A DNA stretch of 64,000 nt from Ochotona curzoniae (Eukaryota; Chordata; Mammalia; Lagomorpha; Ochotonidae): positions 24,232,501 through 24,296,500 of the forward strand of contig NW_024467106.1 of the NCBI RefSeq assembly GCF_017591425.1, read 5' to 3'. The notes below the pieces were generated by a model. That model saw nothing but the letters and a program-made list of their open reading frames with translations, ran no database searches and was not told where the DNA came from. The position numbers were made by a program, and so were the translations under genes. Shown one piece after another: positions 61,001-64,000 of this stretch (position 1 is the first letter of the stretch; every line of letters starts with the position of its first letter).

Positions 61001-63793
61001 AAGCTACAACAGGCAGCACTGGATGCTGTGGAAAGAAAATCTGTTTTTGGAGCTGACATCCAAGAGCGCAGAGAAAAGGAGGTCAGAAGAAGCAGAGAAG
61101 CAACTGAGAATACAGAAGTCAGTAAAGGACTCAGGCAGAAGTGCGGCCTACTGTCACTGCAGAAAAGCAGGACACTGCAGCGCAGGCAAAGGCAGAGCCA
61201 ACAGATGCAGGGAACCAGTGAAGTATGTGCACACGAACCAGAGGACCAATGAGACAGAAAAGGCTGTTCTGCAACAACGGTGCAGTTAGTGGGTTGTCGG
61301 ATGCAGGGTTCTTCTGACCCTCAGATTTTTGCAGAGCTGACAGAAAGGCAAAAGATGACTCAAAACCATTTCCTAGTTAGGAAGTTAAGCTGTGCATGCA
61401 AAGTAAGGGGCATCAGGAGATGGATGTCAGATCAAGACAGCCTGCTGAGAAATCATACAAAGTGAAATCACACTAAGTTACAGCAGCTGCTAATGAAGAG
61501 CTACAAGATGGACGAGGATTAAGACATGGAAGGCTCAAGGAAGAATAAAGAAAATCACAAGACTGAAGAAACAACCCATGAAGCAGATCTTAAAAATAAG
61601 TCTCTTCAAGAAAATTAAAAGAAAGTATTGAAGACCTAGAACTTTGCCTGAGATACGCTGGACTTAGCAAAGATCATTTTAAAAAGGCTAAAAAGTGAAG
61701 AAGCAGTACCTTATGCTACACAGGAACATCTCGAACTCGCAGAAGGTGGCATGTGGCAATTACGTTCAAGCTGTAGAAGAGTTCCAGGTGCAGCTAAGCC
61801 TGTACAAGCAGCACCTGGAAGCCCACGATTGGCCGCCTGCAGTGACCCACTACCTGTTGGAGTTGGTTTATGGCTACAACTCTCAGTACGATCAGACGGT
61901 GGCACAGTTCAGCCAATGTACTGATGCCATTGAGAAGAAAATGGCTTTACTGTACAAACAGATGGAGGAGGTCGAAGGACCGACCACCTAGTGACCACAG
62001 CAAAGAGATTGAGGAGCCCAAAGAATTGCCCCCGAAGTGAGGGAAAACAGCAGACACAAAGGAACCCGAGCATAATGGCAATGCAGCCGAGTAAGCTCTG
62101 AAAGCTTCTCCGGGGAAGTTCCACTTGGCTTCCACTCCCAAGGGAAGAGGTTCCTCAGCCTCACGACTGCCAGGAGCCAACAAGCAGCCGTCTTCACCAG
62201 GTTGTGTGGCTGACGTTTCCCACCCTGTCAGAACAGAGAGGAAAGCAACAGAGGAAAGTCCAGGAAAATGCTGCGTGAAAGCCAAGCAGGAGGCAGAGGT
62301 GGTCGGAGGCAAGGATGATCTCCCCGGTGGAAGAGAAGTGTCAGAAAACAGGTGGCTGAGAATCACAGAAAGCTGGGCTGCAGGGGAGGACAGCGCGGGC
62401 GGAAGCAACAGCTGACGGCACTGCACGTGAAGACGAGGCACAGGCAGAGCCCTTTTACCAGCTGAAAGCATTTCTGCGTAATGTCTCCACTTCTGGGGTA
62501 TTCATTTTGTGCTTTTGTACCATGTCAACAAAGTTTGTAAGCAGGAAAAAAAGTTAAATACCTTAACAAGCCTTTTTTTTTATAATATCTAGACCTTAAA
62601 TACAATCTAAAAAGAATAAAGCAAAGGCCAGCAAGGTGACTTTCACTGTGGAAGTTTGCATTTACAATTCTTTTCCAGCCAGCCCTTCAGTGCCAGTGAG
62701 GTTGAAGCAGAGCCTAACACTGGACTCCTAACTGCACCATAGGCTTTAAGGACTTGGACATACAATTTTCTCTGTGCCTCAGTTCCTTCACCCAAAGCCC
62801 CTATGGTATCTCATAGCATCATTCAGAATTAAGTAAAACACGTGAAAAGCGTGCTCAACACTAATTTTATATGGACTATGTGTGATGTTCCTCCTTTCTC
62901 CAGTGCTTCTATTCATGACTGATTCACACCACAAGAGGACTTCTTTCTGCTCTGGAAGCCAATACGTTTACTATTCGCAAGTTTTCAAATCAGAAATTTC
63001 CTGGGGCTAGCACTGTGGCACAGTGAATTAAATCGCACTTGTGACGCTGGCAAACCATGACCCGAGCAGCAGACACCCATGCACTTGGGCTCCCGCCACC
63101 CACACGAGGACACAGATCTCATCCACAGTTCCTGGCTTCTAGTTCCTCCCAGCCCAGATCTGGCAGCTGGAGCTACTGCAGCACTGCACCAGCAGACGGA
63201 GCATCACGTGTGTACCCTCATTCTTGCACCCTGTCTTCTCCCAAATAATTGGAAGTTTCCATCTAAGACATAGGAAATCTTTCCTCTGCCAAGACCATTT
63301 GGATACTTGTAACATCTCTGTGGGCCAGACAAAACTACCAACTTAAAAGGTATTCTGCAACAGACCTAATGAATTCTGATTTCCACCTGCAGTTATCCTG
63401 GAATGATCTTGTGAGCCTAACACAGCCTACTGGACAGTCCCCACTCCTGCCCTAAATATCATACAAATAAAGTGAGACTATGCTCTGATACAGATTGCTA
63501 CTATTATTTAGTAGTCTCCATCTCAGCTATTCTTAATAGAAAGATAAATAATACTCATTGTCTCATATCAACTCTTTTGAAGTGGCGCCAAAAGAAATTA
63601 TATCCTAAAGCCTTATGCAAGTTATTGTATGTAACACATTAATTTCACACAGACTGATTTCTCCAGAAGTTCTCTATAGGAATTAGTCCACGTCATGATT
63701 AAAGTTAATTTGTGTGAAATTACTATATTTACCATCTATACACAGTTCTCTTACCTCTGGAGGCTTCATATTTAAAACTTTTGTAATTCGGCC
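9932..63793 (-). CDS. SMC2: SMC2, condensin ATPase subunit (21 exons; 5' part off the right edge)
   Basis: Structural maintenance of chromosomes protein 2, which pairs with SMC4 as the ATPase core of condensin I and II and compacts mitotic chromosomes. The exons join as 9932-10090, 11145-11292, 14141-14301, 23028-23144, 24534-24734, 26910-27104, 30257-30400, 31905-32098, 33741-33865, 38909-39044, 42711-42915, 45458-45577, 48049-48187, 48781-48898, 49019-49178, 50136-50369, 56577-56726, 56941-57174, 59076-59120, 59298-59408 and 63755-63793 (complement). They total 3135 nt including the stop, giving 1044 residues that match human SMC2 from about residue 148 without indels. The order is end of N-head, coiled coil, hinge, coiled coil, C-head with LSGGQ and [10 protein letters not shown]. 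Every intron is GT-AG except one GC-AG. Walker A and the start codon are outside the window. Residue numbers in the exon entries assume 147 upstream residues as in human. Confidence 0.97.
10091..11144 (-). other. SMC2 last intron
   Basis: GT-AG intron of 1054 nt, holding one old SINE fragment (10425-10645) and otherwise unrecognised sequence. Confidence 0.9.
10425..10645 (-). repeat. Old C-type SINE fragment
   Basis: 'Tgaagccaggagccagaagc' and 'caaggagctgaactggaaat' are complement-strand SINE landmarks. It lies in the last SMC2 intron, sense to the gene. Confidence 0.7.
11145..11292 (-). CDS. SMC2: SMC2 exon with Walker B, residues ~1090-1139
   Basis: A 148-nt exon from [20 protein letters not shown] through [20 protein letters not shown] to THSQ. 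The Walker B Asp and catalytic Glu are about residues 1113-1114, and the D-loop follows. Acceptor ttcgtag, donor GTAAAA. Confidence 0.98.
11293..14140 (-). other. SMC2 intron
   Basis: 2848 nt. One SINE 3' fragment at 12286-12430. The 12.8-14.0 kb part is T-rich on plus and may hide an old interspersed repeat, but I could not assign it. Confidence 0.9.
12286..12430 (+). repeat. C-type SINE, 3' fragment
   Basis: 'Gggagaacagaatggaggtc', 'acccattcctggctgctgaa' and the tail 'aataaatgaatacataaata' followed by aacagatctt mark the 3' half of a plus-strand SINE. Confidence 0.6.
14141..14301 (-). CDS. SMC2: SMC2 exon with ABC signature LSGGQ, residues ~1037-1089 plus two bases of 1090
   Basis: A 161-nt exon from [20 protein letters not shown] to [10 protein letters not shown]. 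It carries the C-loop (ABC signature) at about residues 1085-1089, which contacts ATP on the partner SMC4 head. It follows an 8.7-kb intron, the longest seen here. Donor GTGAGT. Confidence 0.98.
14400..14577. mobile_element. hAT-Charlie-type non-autonomous DNA transposon remnant
   Basis: 'Caaactgtggcccatgagac', 'cgttcatctacacgctgcct' and 'cgtttattatctgcccattt' followed by 'acagacactt' line up in order with an ancient mammalian MER-type hAT element, whose ends read CAAACTGCGGCCC and CTATCTGGCCCTTTACAG. Internal deletions are visible. I am unsure of the exact subfamily. Confidence 0.55.
15300..15470 (-). repeat. Old C-type SINE fragment
   Basis: 'Gccaggagacaagaactcaa' and 'gctttttcccagggtattta' are weak inverse SINE landmarks. 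Strongly decayed. Confidence 0.4.
16815..17060 (+). repeat. C-type SINE, 5'-truncated
   Basis: 'Aatccagctccttgctggtg' through 'gcagccatttggggaatgat' to an 'aatctt' end. The tRNA-like head is missing or unrecognisable. Confidence 0.75.
17090..17355 (+). repeat. C-type SINE, old
   Basis: 'Taatccagctccctgctaat' through 'cagccatctggagagtgagc' to 'ttaatgatctta'. It sits just downstream of another old copy. Confidence 0.75.
17583..17916 (+). repeat. Young pika-type C SINE with intact target duplication
   Basis: Full length, from 'ggcccggcatggtggcctag' to an AATAAATAAATCTT-poly(A) tail. Flanked by a perfect 16-bp duplication 'aaagatagccaaattg' at 17567-17582 and 17917-17932. Pol III A-box-like 'tggcctagtgg' is visible near the head. 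Confidence 0.95.
19282..19582 (+). repeat. C SINE, older copy
   Basis: 'Attgactaatcccccccctg' to 'aataaaaatgaataaatcat'. Its A-rich tail is the insertion site of the next SINE. Confidence 0.85.
19593..19928 (+). repeat. Young pika-type C SINE inserted into an older SINE tail
   Basis: Full length from 'gacccggcatggtggcctag' to an A-rich tail. Target duplication 'aaaagaaacagcag' at 19579-19592 and 19929-19942. The B-box-like 'ggttctaatcc' is intact. Confidence 0.95.
20640..20935 (+). repeat. C-type SINE, old
   Basis: 'Ttggtgcagtgtattaagtt', 'tgatccagcttcctgctaaa' and 'tcacatgggagacctagaca' in order. It is inserted in the L1 fossil. Confidence 0.75.
20936..21170 (-). repeat. C-type SINE, old, tail-to-tail with the preceding copy
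   Basis: Inverse copy: 'tccacagatggctgcaaggg', 'ctgctgcttttcccaggtta', ending 'accactgagccataatacca'. Together with 20640-20935 it forms an imperfect inverted repeat. Confidence 0.75.
23028..23144 (-). CDS. SMC2: SMC2 exon, residues ~998-1036
   Basis: A 117-nt exon from [20 protein letters not shown] to QALNIAWQK, the end of coiled coil 2 before the C-terminal ATPase head. The acceptor is atccaacag and the donor GTATTT. Confidence 0.96.
23145..24533 (-). other. SMC2 intron
   Basis: 1389 nt, with an L1 3' fragment at 23215-23465. The remainder is unassigned AT-rich sequence. Confidence 0.9.
23215..23465 (+). mobile_element. L1 3'-end fragment
   Basis: 'Catggatgcacctggagatt' followed by 'tgatctcactcacatggaat' is the classic L1 ORF2/3' UTR junction, on the plus strand. 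Decayed and non-coding. Confidence 0.65.
24534..24734 (-). CDS. SMC2: SMC2 exon, residues ~931-997
   Basis: A 201-nt exon from [20 protein letters not shown] to [10 protein letters not shown], in coiled coil 2 close to the C-terminal head. It contains the conserved [10 protein letters not shown] stretch. Donor GTGAGT. Confidence 0.97.
25518..25815 (+). repeat. C SINE
   Basis: 'Gggccagaacattgcctcaa' through 'gccggtttgtgtcctggctg' to 'ttttcaataaaaatagatcg'. The start abuts a small local duplication of 'gggtattaaagg'. Confidence 0.88.
26015..26045. repeat. Imperfect (TG)n microsatellite
   Basis: 'Tgtgtgtgtgagcgtgtgtc' and continuing; interrupted dinucleotide run. Confidence 0.8.
26069..26371 (+). 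repeat. C SINE with target duplication
   Basis: 'Ggagctggcatggtggctca' to 'aataaaaatcacataaatct'. 'Ttagaaata' flanks both ends. It lies within the GC-AG intron of SMC2. Confidence 0.88.
26910..27104 (-). CDS. SMC2: SMC2 exon, residues ~866-930, followed by a GC donor
   Basis: A 195-nt exon from [20 protein letters not shown] to [12 protein letters not shown] in coiled coil 2. The frame requires the exon to end ...GCA AAG, followed by GCATGT. The donor dinucleotide is therefore GC (26909-26908). The nearest GT, four bases on, would shift the frame of the next exon ([10 protein letters not shown]). Confidence 0.94.
27105..30256 (-). other. SMC2 intron with an unassigned block
   Basis: 3152 nt, holding a SINE at 28326-28641 and a short SINE-tail-like piece near 27330-27375. 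The GC-balanced block at 29395-29850 has no repeat or gene I recognise. Confidence 0.85.
28326..28641 (+). repeat. Young pika-type C SINE with target duplication
   Basis: Full length. 'Aaaaaatttaga' occurs at 28314-28325 and again at about 28642-28653. The head 'gggctttgtgtgatagcata' is diverged but the body is near consensus. Confidence 0.93.
30257..30400 (-). CDS. SMC2: SMC2 exon, residues ~818-865
   Basis: A 144-nt exon from [20 protein letters not shown] to MAAEVAQNK in coiled coil 2. Phase 0; acceptor tctttag, donor GTAGGA. Confidence 0.96.
30401..31904 (-). other. SMC2 intron
   Basis: 1504 nt, with a minus-strand L1 3' fragment at 30960-31335; nothing else recognised. Confidence 0.9.
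30960..31335 (-). mobile_element. L1 3'-end fragment
   Basis: On the minus strand this reads as the terminal L1 ORF2 segment. The plus strand shows 'ttatggatgaatagcactcc' (complement of ggaatactattcagccataa-type sequence) near 31130-31155 and 'gcttatttcactaagcatat' at 31063-31082. It lies in the SMC2 intron in the sense orientation of the gene. Confidence 0.6.
31905..32098 (-). CDS. SMC2: SMC2 exon, residues ~753-817
   Basis: A 194-nt exon from [20 protein letters not shown] through [18 protein letters not shown] to MKEKQQ, highly charged coiled coil 2. The donor is GTAATA. The coding strand is very A-rich. Confidence 0.95.
32099..33740 (-). other. SMC2 intron
   Basis: 1642 nt of A/T-rich sequence with one old SINE at 33091-33395. 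Confidence 0.9.
33091..33395 (+). repeat. Old C-type SINE
   Basis: 'Ctgaggctggcactgtgacg' (A-box head), 'aacccagctccctgataatg', ending 'acaaatctttaaaaaagc' and a (caaaa)n-rich tail. Confidence 0.75.
33741..33865 (-). CDS. SMC2: SMC2 exon, residues ~711-752 plus first base of 753
   Basis: A 125-nt exon reading [20 protein letters not shown] to [10 protein letters not shown] in coiled coil 2. The donor GTAAGACTG lies just after the split Glu codon's first base. Confidence 0.96.
34869..35202 (+). repeat. Young pika-type C SINE
   Basis: Full length from 'gggcccggcacaatagcaca' to 'aaaaaaataaatcttcaaaa'. No clear target duplication was found by eye. Confidence 0.93.
37220..38800 (+). mobile_element. 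Fossil L1 with ORF1-like and ORF2 3' segments
   Basis: 37360-37555 and 37864-38000 are A-rich L1 ORF1/5' region type (aaaaatcagaaattcagcag; agcaggcagaagaa-like). They are split by a young SINE at 37556-37863. 38240-38470 matches the L1 ORF2 tail (gactgtgggactgcaaattt; ggaaaagcaatcggcatatg), and 38470-38800 the 3' region. The middle of ORF2 is missing. GC-richer sequence at 36600-37220 may be its 5' UTR. Confidence 0.6.
37556..37863 (+). repeat. Young pika-type C SINE inserted in an L1 fossil
   Basis: 'Ggcccggcgcggtggttaag' (small deletion in the head) to an A-rich tail. The target duplication includes 'tacaatggag' at 37546-37555 and 37864-37873, extended leftwards by A residues. Confidence 0.95.
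38909..39044 (-). CDS. SMC2: SMC2 exon, residues ~666-710 plus two bases of 711
   Basis: A 136-nt exon completing the hinge glycine, then [20 protein letters not shown] into coiled coil 2, ending KNTAE. The boundary codons are split (2 nt in, 2 nt out); the donor is GTAAGA. Confidence 0.96.
39140..39357 (-). repeat. Old C-type SINE
   Basis: 'Aaagaaagagacagaaaaca', 'gccaggacttgaaccaggca' and 'atgtaggcatctcaactggc' mark an inverse decayed copy just upstream of an SMC2 exon. Confidence 0.65.
41345..41585 (+). repeat. C-type SINE, 5'-truncated
   Basis: 'Gcccgggaaagtagcagaag', 'acatgggagacctgcaggag' and 'cctttcaaataaacaatctt' mark the 3' two thirds. Confidence 0.75.
42028..42339 (-). repeat. Old C-type SINE, near full length
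   Basis: Inverse copy from 'ttaaaaaaatgtattcactt' through 'ccatgtgggtgcaggagccc' to 'ctatgccatagtgccatccc'. Confidence 0.8.
42711..42915 (-). CDS. SMC2: SMC2 exon, hinge, residues ~598-665 plus first base of 666
   Basis: A 205-nt exon from [20 protein letters not shown] to [13 protein letters not shown]. It contains the conserved glycine-rich motif at the end of the SMC hinge. It ends after the first base of a split Gly codon; the donor is GTAAGG. Confidence 0.97.
43668..43797 (-). repeat. C-type SINE with internal deletion
   Basis: The tail complement 'aaaaatatatcttacttatt' joins almost directly to the head complement 'tgccatgccactggccc'. Most of the body is deleted. Confidence 0.55.
44350..44389 (+). 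repeat. Poly(A)/(GAAA)n tract
   Basis: About 20 A residues, then 'gaaagaaagaaa' and more A. It is an A-rich tail with no recognisable SINE or L1 body attached. Confidence 0.85.
44448..44766 (+). repeat. Old C-type SINE
   Basis: 'Gggccaatgctagaatgtag', 'atgtgcctgggaaaacagca', 'gggagacccagataaaggtc' to a poly(A) end. Confidence 0.78.
44895..45165 (-). repeat. Old C-type SINE
   Basis: 'Tttttattatttggaaggca', 'gaggcctcccatgtgagtgc'-type block near 45008 and 'tcaaacacaggatgagggca'. With the plus copy at 44448-44766 it forms a tail-to-tail inverted pair. Confidence 0.72.
45458..45577 (-). CDS. SMC2: SMC2 exon, hinge, residues ~558-597
   Basis: A 120-nt exon from [20 protein letters not shown] to [10 protein letters not shown], in the hinge. 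Phase 0, donor GTAAGT, acceptor gtttcag. Confidence 0.97.
45705..46200 (+). mobile_element. L1 3'-end fragment
   Basis: 'Ggatactactccagccttaa' at about 45718 followed by 'tatgctaagtgaagcaatct' near 45835 is the L1 ORF2 C-terminal to 3' UTR signature. An AT-rich 3' region ending near 'taaatgtatacaccaaaag' follows. Non-coding. Confidence 0.6.
46362..46698 (-). repeat. Old C-type SINE, near full length
   Basis: 'Aatttgaaatgtagagttac', 'gagccgagccaattggaagc', 'ggtctcctatgtgggtacag', 'aactggtggctcatatggga' in order. Confidence 0.85.
46832..47110 (+). repeat. Old C-type SINE
   Basis: 'Gggggttggttctgtggcac' (head) through 'ttgtgatccagctcctgcta' to 'tgcctttcaaataaatctta'. It faces the inverse copy at 47252-47551. 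Confidence 0.75.
47252..47551 (-). repeat. Old C-type SINE
   Basis: 'Ttaagatttgctttctaatg', 'cttcccaggcacatagcagg', 'ctgcagcacagtatgccatc' in order on plus, i.e. inverse orientation. Confidence 0.78.
47700..48031 (+). repeat. Young pika-type C SINE abutting an SMC2 5' splice site
   Basis: Full length from 'gggcccagcactgtggccta' to (ataa)n. The target duplication 'aactaaaatca' is at 47689-47699 and 48032-48042. The 3' duplication copy begins 7 nt from the exon at 48049-48187, so the SINE body starts 18 nt into the intron, antisense to SMC2. Confidence 0.95.
48049..48187 (-). CDS. SMC2: SMC2 exon, hinge, residues ~511-557
   Basis: A 139-nt exon with [18 protein letters not shown], then [18 protein letters not shown], the first part of the hinge dimerisation domain that binds SMC4. 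Its donor is GTAAATTG. A young SINE inserted immediately downstream: its target duplication starts 7 nt into the intron. Confidence 0.97.
48188..48780 (-). other. SMC2 intron, nothing recognised
   Basis: 593 nt of AT-rich sequence without a recognisable repeat. Confidence 0.9.
48781..48898 (-). CDS. SMC2: SMC2 exon, residues ~472-510 plus two bases of 511
   Basis: A 118-nt exon reading [16 protein letters not shown] to FPNLRFAY, covering the end of coiled coil 1 at the entry to the hinge. It is split-phase at both ends (2 nt in, 2 nt out). Only 120 nt separate it from the preceding exon. Confidence 0.96.
49019..49178 (-). CDS. SMC2: SMC2 exon, residues ~419-471 plus first base of 472
   Basis: A 160-nt exon from [20 protein letters not shown] to KKLNYE, ending with the first base of a split Glu codon. 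The donor is GTTTGT, a weak match, but the next exon restores the frame exactly. Confidence 0.96.
49530..49951 (+). pseudogene. Processed pseudogene of RPL35A
   Basis: Intronless copy of 60S ribosomal protein L35a, antisense to SMC2 in a 957-nt intron. The start codon is ATA (49582-49584), followed by SGRL, then an in-frame TAG where Trp is expected, and IFAGFKRG. Further segments read [14 protein letters not shown] and WGKVTHA. There are several in-frame stops and at least one 1-nt deletion near 49740. It ends with a short 3' UTR, AATAAA and an A-rich tail (about 49937-49951). 'Caactct' occurs on both sides (about 49524 and 49955) and may be the target duplication. Confidence 0.9.
50136..50369 (-). 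CDS. SMC2: SMC2 exon, residues ~341-418
   Basis: A 234-nt exon from [20 protein letters not shown] to SKAQTEAKQ in coiled coil 1, nearly identical to human. The donor is GTAAAG. A 6.2-kb repeat-rich intron separates it from the previous exon. Confidence 0.97.
51180..52290 (+). mobile_element. Possible endogenous-retrovirus-like (pol-type) remnant
   Basis: Between about 51541 and 51705 a plus-strand frame contains [16 protein letters not shown] followed by a hydrophobic LQMFVL stretch and a stop. The pattern is loosely like the RT-RNase H linker of class II retroviral pol. The surrounding 51.2-52.3 kb is non-SINE, moderately GC-rich and free of long frames. No LTR pair, primer-binding site or other domain could be confirmed, so it may be another old repeat. 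Confidence 0.22.
52295..52621 (+). repeat. Young pika-type C SINE
   Basis: Full length from 'cgggcccgacgcagtagcct' to 'aaataaataaaccttt' and A-run. Near consensus body. Confidence 0.93.
52775..53040 (-). repeat. Old C-type SINE
   Basis: 'Tcttaaagacgtatttatgt', 'acagagagagagagatcttt' and 'gtttgggatgggatgcctga' identify a decayed inverse copy. Confidence 0.65.
53687..54011 (-). repeat. Young pika-type C SINE, sense to SMC2
   Basis: Inverse full-length copy from 'agatttattttatttttatt' to 'tactgtgctgggccc'. It is the only young copy inside SMC2 in the gene's own orientation. 'Aggctt' occurs at both flanks. Confidence 0.93.
56577..56726 (-). CDS. SMC2: SMC2 exon, residues ~291-340
   Basis: A 150-nt exon from [20 protein letters not shown] to [11 protein letters not shown] in coiled coil 1. 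The donor is GTAAGT. Phase 0 at both ends. Compared with remembered human SMC2 it has small conservative changes such as T to I near its start. Confidence 0.96.
56941..57174 (-). CDS. SMC2: SMC2 exon, residues ~213-290
   Basis: A 234-nt, 78-codon exon from [18 protein letters not shown] to ETRKDK in coiled coil 1. The donor GTTAGA is a weak match to GTRAGT, but the preceding AAG and the reading frame fix the boundary. Confidence 0.96.
57490..57804 (+). repeat. Young pika-type C SINE
   Basis: From 'ggggcccagcacgatagcct' to 'aataaataaatctt' and poly(A), with a deletion in the head region. 'Aaaagct' at both ends may be the target duplication. Confidence 0.92.
57955..58286 (+). repeat. C-type SINE, near full length
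   Basis: 'Gggacctaggcagtggcaca', 'accctatatgggcaccagtt', 'catgggagacctggaggaag' to 'taataatcatctt' and poly(A). Confidence 0.88.
58875..58903 (+). pseudogene. 5'-terminal fragment of U6 snRNA
   Basis: The 29 bases starting GTGCTCGCTTGGGCAGCACA match the first ~29 nt of U6 snRNA with two or three differences (U6 has CTTCGGCAG and ATATACTAA). The similarity stops abruptly. The rest of U6 and the Pol III terminator are missing, so this is a truncated retrocopy or a U6 chimera, not a functional gene. Confidence 0.75.
59076..59120 (-). CDS. SMC2: SMC2 exon, residues ~198-212
   Basis: A 45-nt micro-exon reading [15 protein letters not shown], the start of coiled coil 1. The acceptor is tttctag and the donor GTATA. 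It lies only 177 nt from its upstream neighbour and is too short to find without homology. Confidence 0.95.
59298..59408 (-). CDS. SMC2: SMC2 exon, residues ~161-197
   Basis: A 111-nt exon beginning [18 protein letters not shown], the conserved end of the N-terminal SMC head leading into coiled coil 1. It is followed by a lysine/glutamate-rich helix ending KEIKT. Phase 0 at both ends. Confidence 0.97.
59585..59850 (+). repeat. Old C-type SINE
   Basis: 'Acgctcgggttgagttctag' (B-box region), 'aggaggcagaagatgacagc' and 'ggggagtgaatcagcagaag' are recognisable; the rest is decayed. Confidence 0.55.
60009..62626 (+). pseudogene. Processed pseudogene of NASP (testicular-type long isoform), split by a SINE
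   Basis: Intronless copy of the histone H1/H3-H4 chaperone NASP, antisense in an SMC2 intron. It begins with 5' UTR-like sequence and a diverged N-terminus at 60062 ([14 protein letters not shown] resembles NASP ADKVESLDVDSEAK). A SINE at about 60275-60567 interrupts it, and the match resumes (EGVHV region at ~60680). Later segments match the acidic testis-specific region (EKQGTA and EPEE...KAVL-like stretches at 61165-61280), the SHNi-TPR region ([23 protein letters not shown] at 61757-61910) and the C-terminus (EVSEN near 62340). A 3' UTR-like stretch ends near AATAAA at 62616. Many stops and frameshifts make it non-coding. Ends are approximate. Confidence 0.88.
60275..60567 (+). repeat. 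C-type SINE inserted in the NASP pseudogene
   Basis: 'Gaggggtcagtgaggtggct' through 'gcctaggaaagcagcagatg' to 'acatatatttaaagaaatag'. NASP-like sequence resumes right after it, and 'aaagaaat' at both sides may be the target duplication. It is therefore younger than the pseudogene. Confidence 0.85.
63003..63250 (+). repeat. Old C-type SINE
   Basis: 'Ggggctagcactgtggcaca' is the tRNA-like head; 'tcctggcttctagttcctcc' and 'cagatctggcagctggagct' lie in the body. The 3' end is eroded. Confidence 0.72.
63755..63793 (-). CDS. SMC2: SMC2 exon, residues ~148-160
   Basis: A 39-nt exon reading [13 protein letters not shown], just after the Q-loop region of the N-terminal ATPase head. The acceptor is ttttcag and the donor GTAAG. 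It is the most 5' exon visible. No earlier exon is found between 63794 and 64000. Confidence 0.93.
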
Positions 63794-64000
63794 CTGAAAA
63801 TAAAATGGCAAGCTTGTTATTAAAATTAGAGACAATATAACCTAAACGCTTTCTGTCTATATGTAATGAAGGTATTGTATTTCAATATCCCCATCATTGG
63901 AAAGATCTTTACTCTATCCATACATAAAGGCTTTTGTTAAGATCTGGGACCAAAGGTACTTTACAATTTCAGAACTTTGGAACTCTGTTGTCTCACTTTC
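63794..64000 (-). other. SMC2 intron, incomplete
   Basis: Intron sequence upstream of the first visible exon. Its donor and the 5' exons are outside the window. Confidence 0.9.

Noticed and set aside
61947..62471. 174-codon minus-strand open frame
   Set aside because: It is the antisense shadow of the NASP pseudogene's C-terminal and 3' region, not a gene.
1..64000. CRISPR arrays, prophage, operons or another bacterial-type system
   Set aside because: No regularly spaced repeats, ribosome-binding sites or dense coding. Spliced exons, SINEs and L1s show nuclear mammalian DNA.

Overview
This window is mammalian nuclear DNA, most likely from a pika (Ochotona). It carries dozens of tRNA-related lagomorph C-type SINEs. 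The young full-length copies are of the form I recall from pika rather than rabbit: they end in 'ctctgtatatctgac', then AATAAAAATAAATAAATCTT and poly(A). The species call is an inference from repeat type. There is one real gene, and no operon, CRISPR array or prokaryotic signature.

The gene is SMC2, the condensin ATPase subunit, on the minus strand. I place 21 coding exons between 9932 and 63793. They encode residues equivalent to human 148 to the C-terminus. All exon phases join cleanly and sum to 3135 nt including the stop, so there is no indel relative to human SMC2 as I remember it. The first ~147 residues (Walker A) and the promoter lie beyond the right edge. Read from high to low coordinates the exons encode the rest of the N-terminal head, coiled coil 1 (about 59.4-48.8 kb), the hinge (48.2-39.0 kb), coiled coil 2 (39.0-23.0 kb), and the C-terminal head with the LSGGQ signature (14.2 kb), Walker B (11.2 kb) and the tail (9.9-10.1 kb). 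The stop is six codons earlier than in human SMC2, and one intron appears to use a GC donor.

The introns hold most of the other content. On the plus strand, antisense to SMC2, lie a processed NASP pseudogene (about 60.0-62.6 kb, itself split by a SINE), a processed RPL35A pseudogene (about 49.5-49.95 kb) and a short 5' fragment of U6 snRNA (58.9 kb). There are several L1 fossils (18.2-22.5, 23.2, 31, 37-38.8 and 45.7-46.2 kb), a hAT-Charlie-like DNA transposon remnant (14.4 kb) and about 40 SINE copies. A possible endogenous-retrovirus-like block lies at 51-52.3 kb.

The left 9.5 kb is the 3' flank of SMC2. It contains four SINEs, and otherwise I recognise no gene. I did not find a convincing new biological system. 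The most checkable oddities are the SMC2 C-terminal truncation, the GC-AG intron, a young SINE abutting a 5' splice site, the strand bias of young SINEs inside the gene, and a few unexplained GC-richer blocks.
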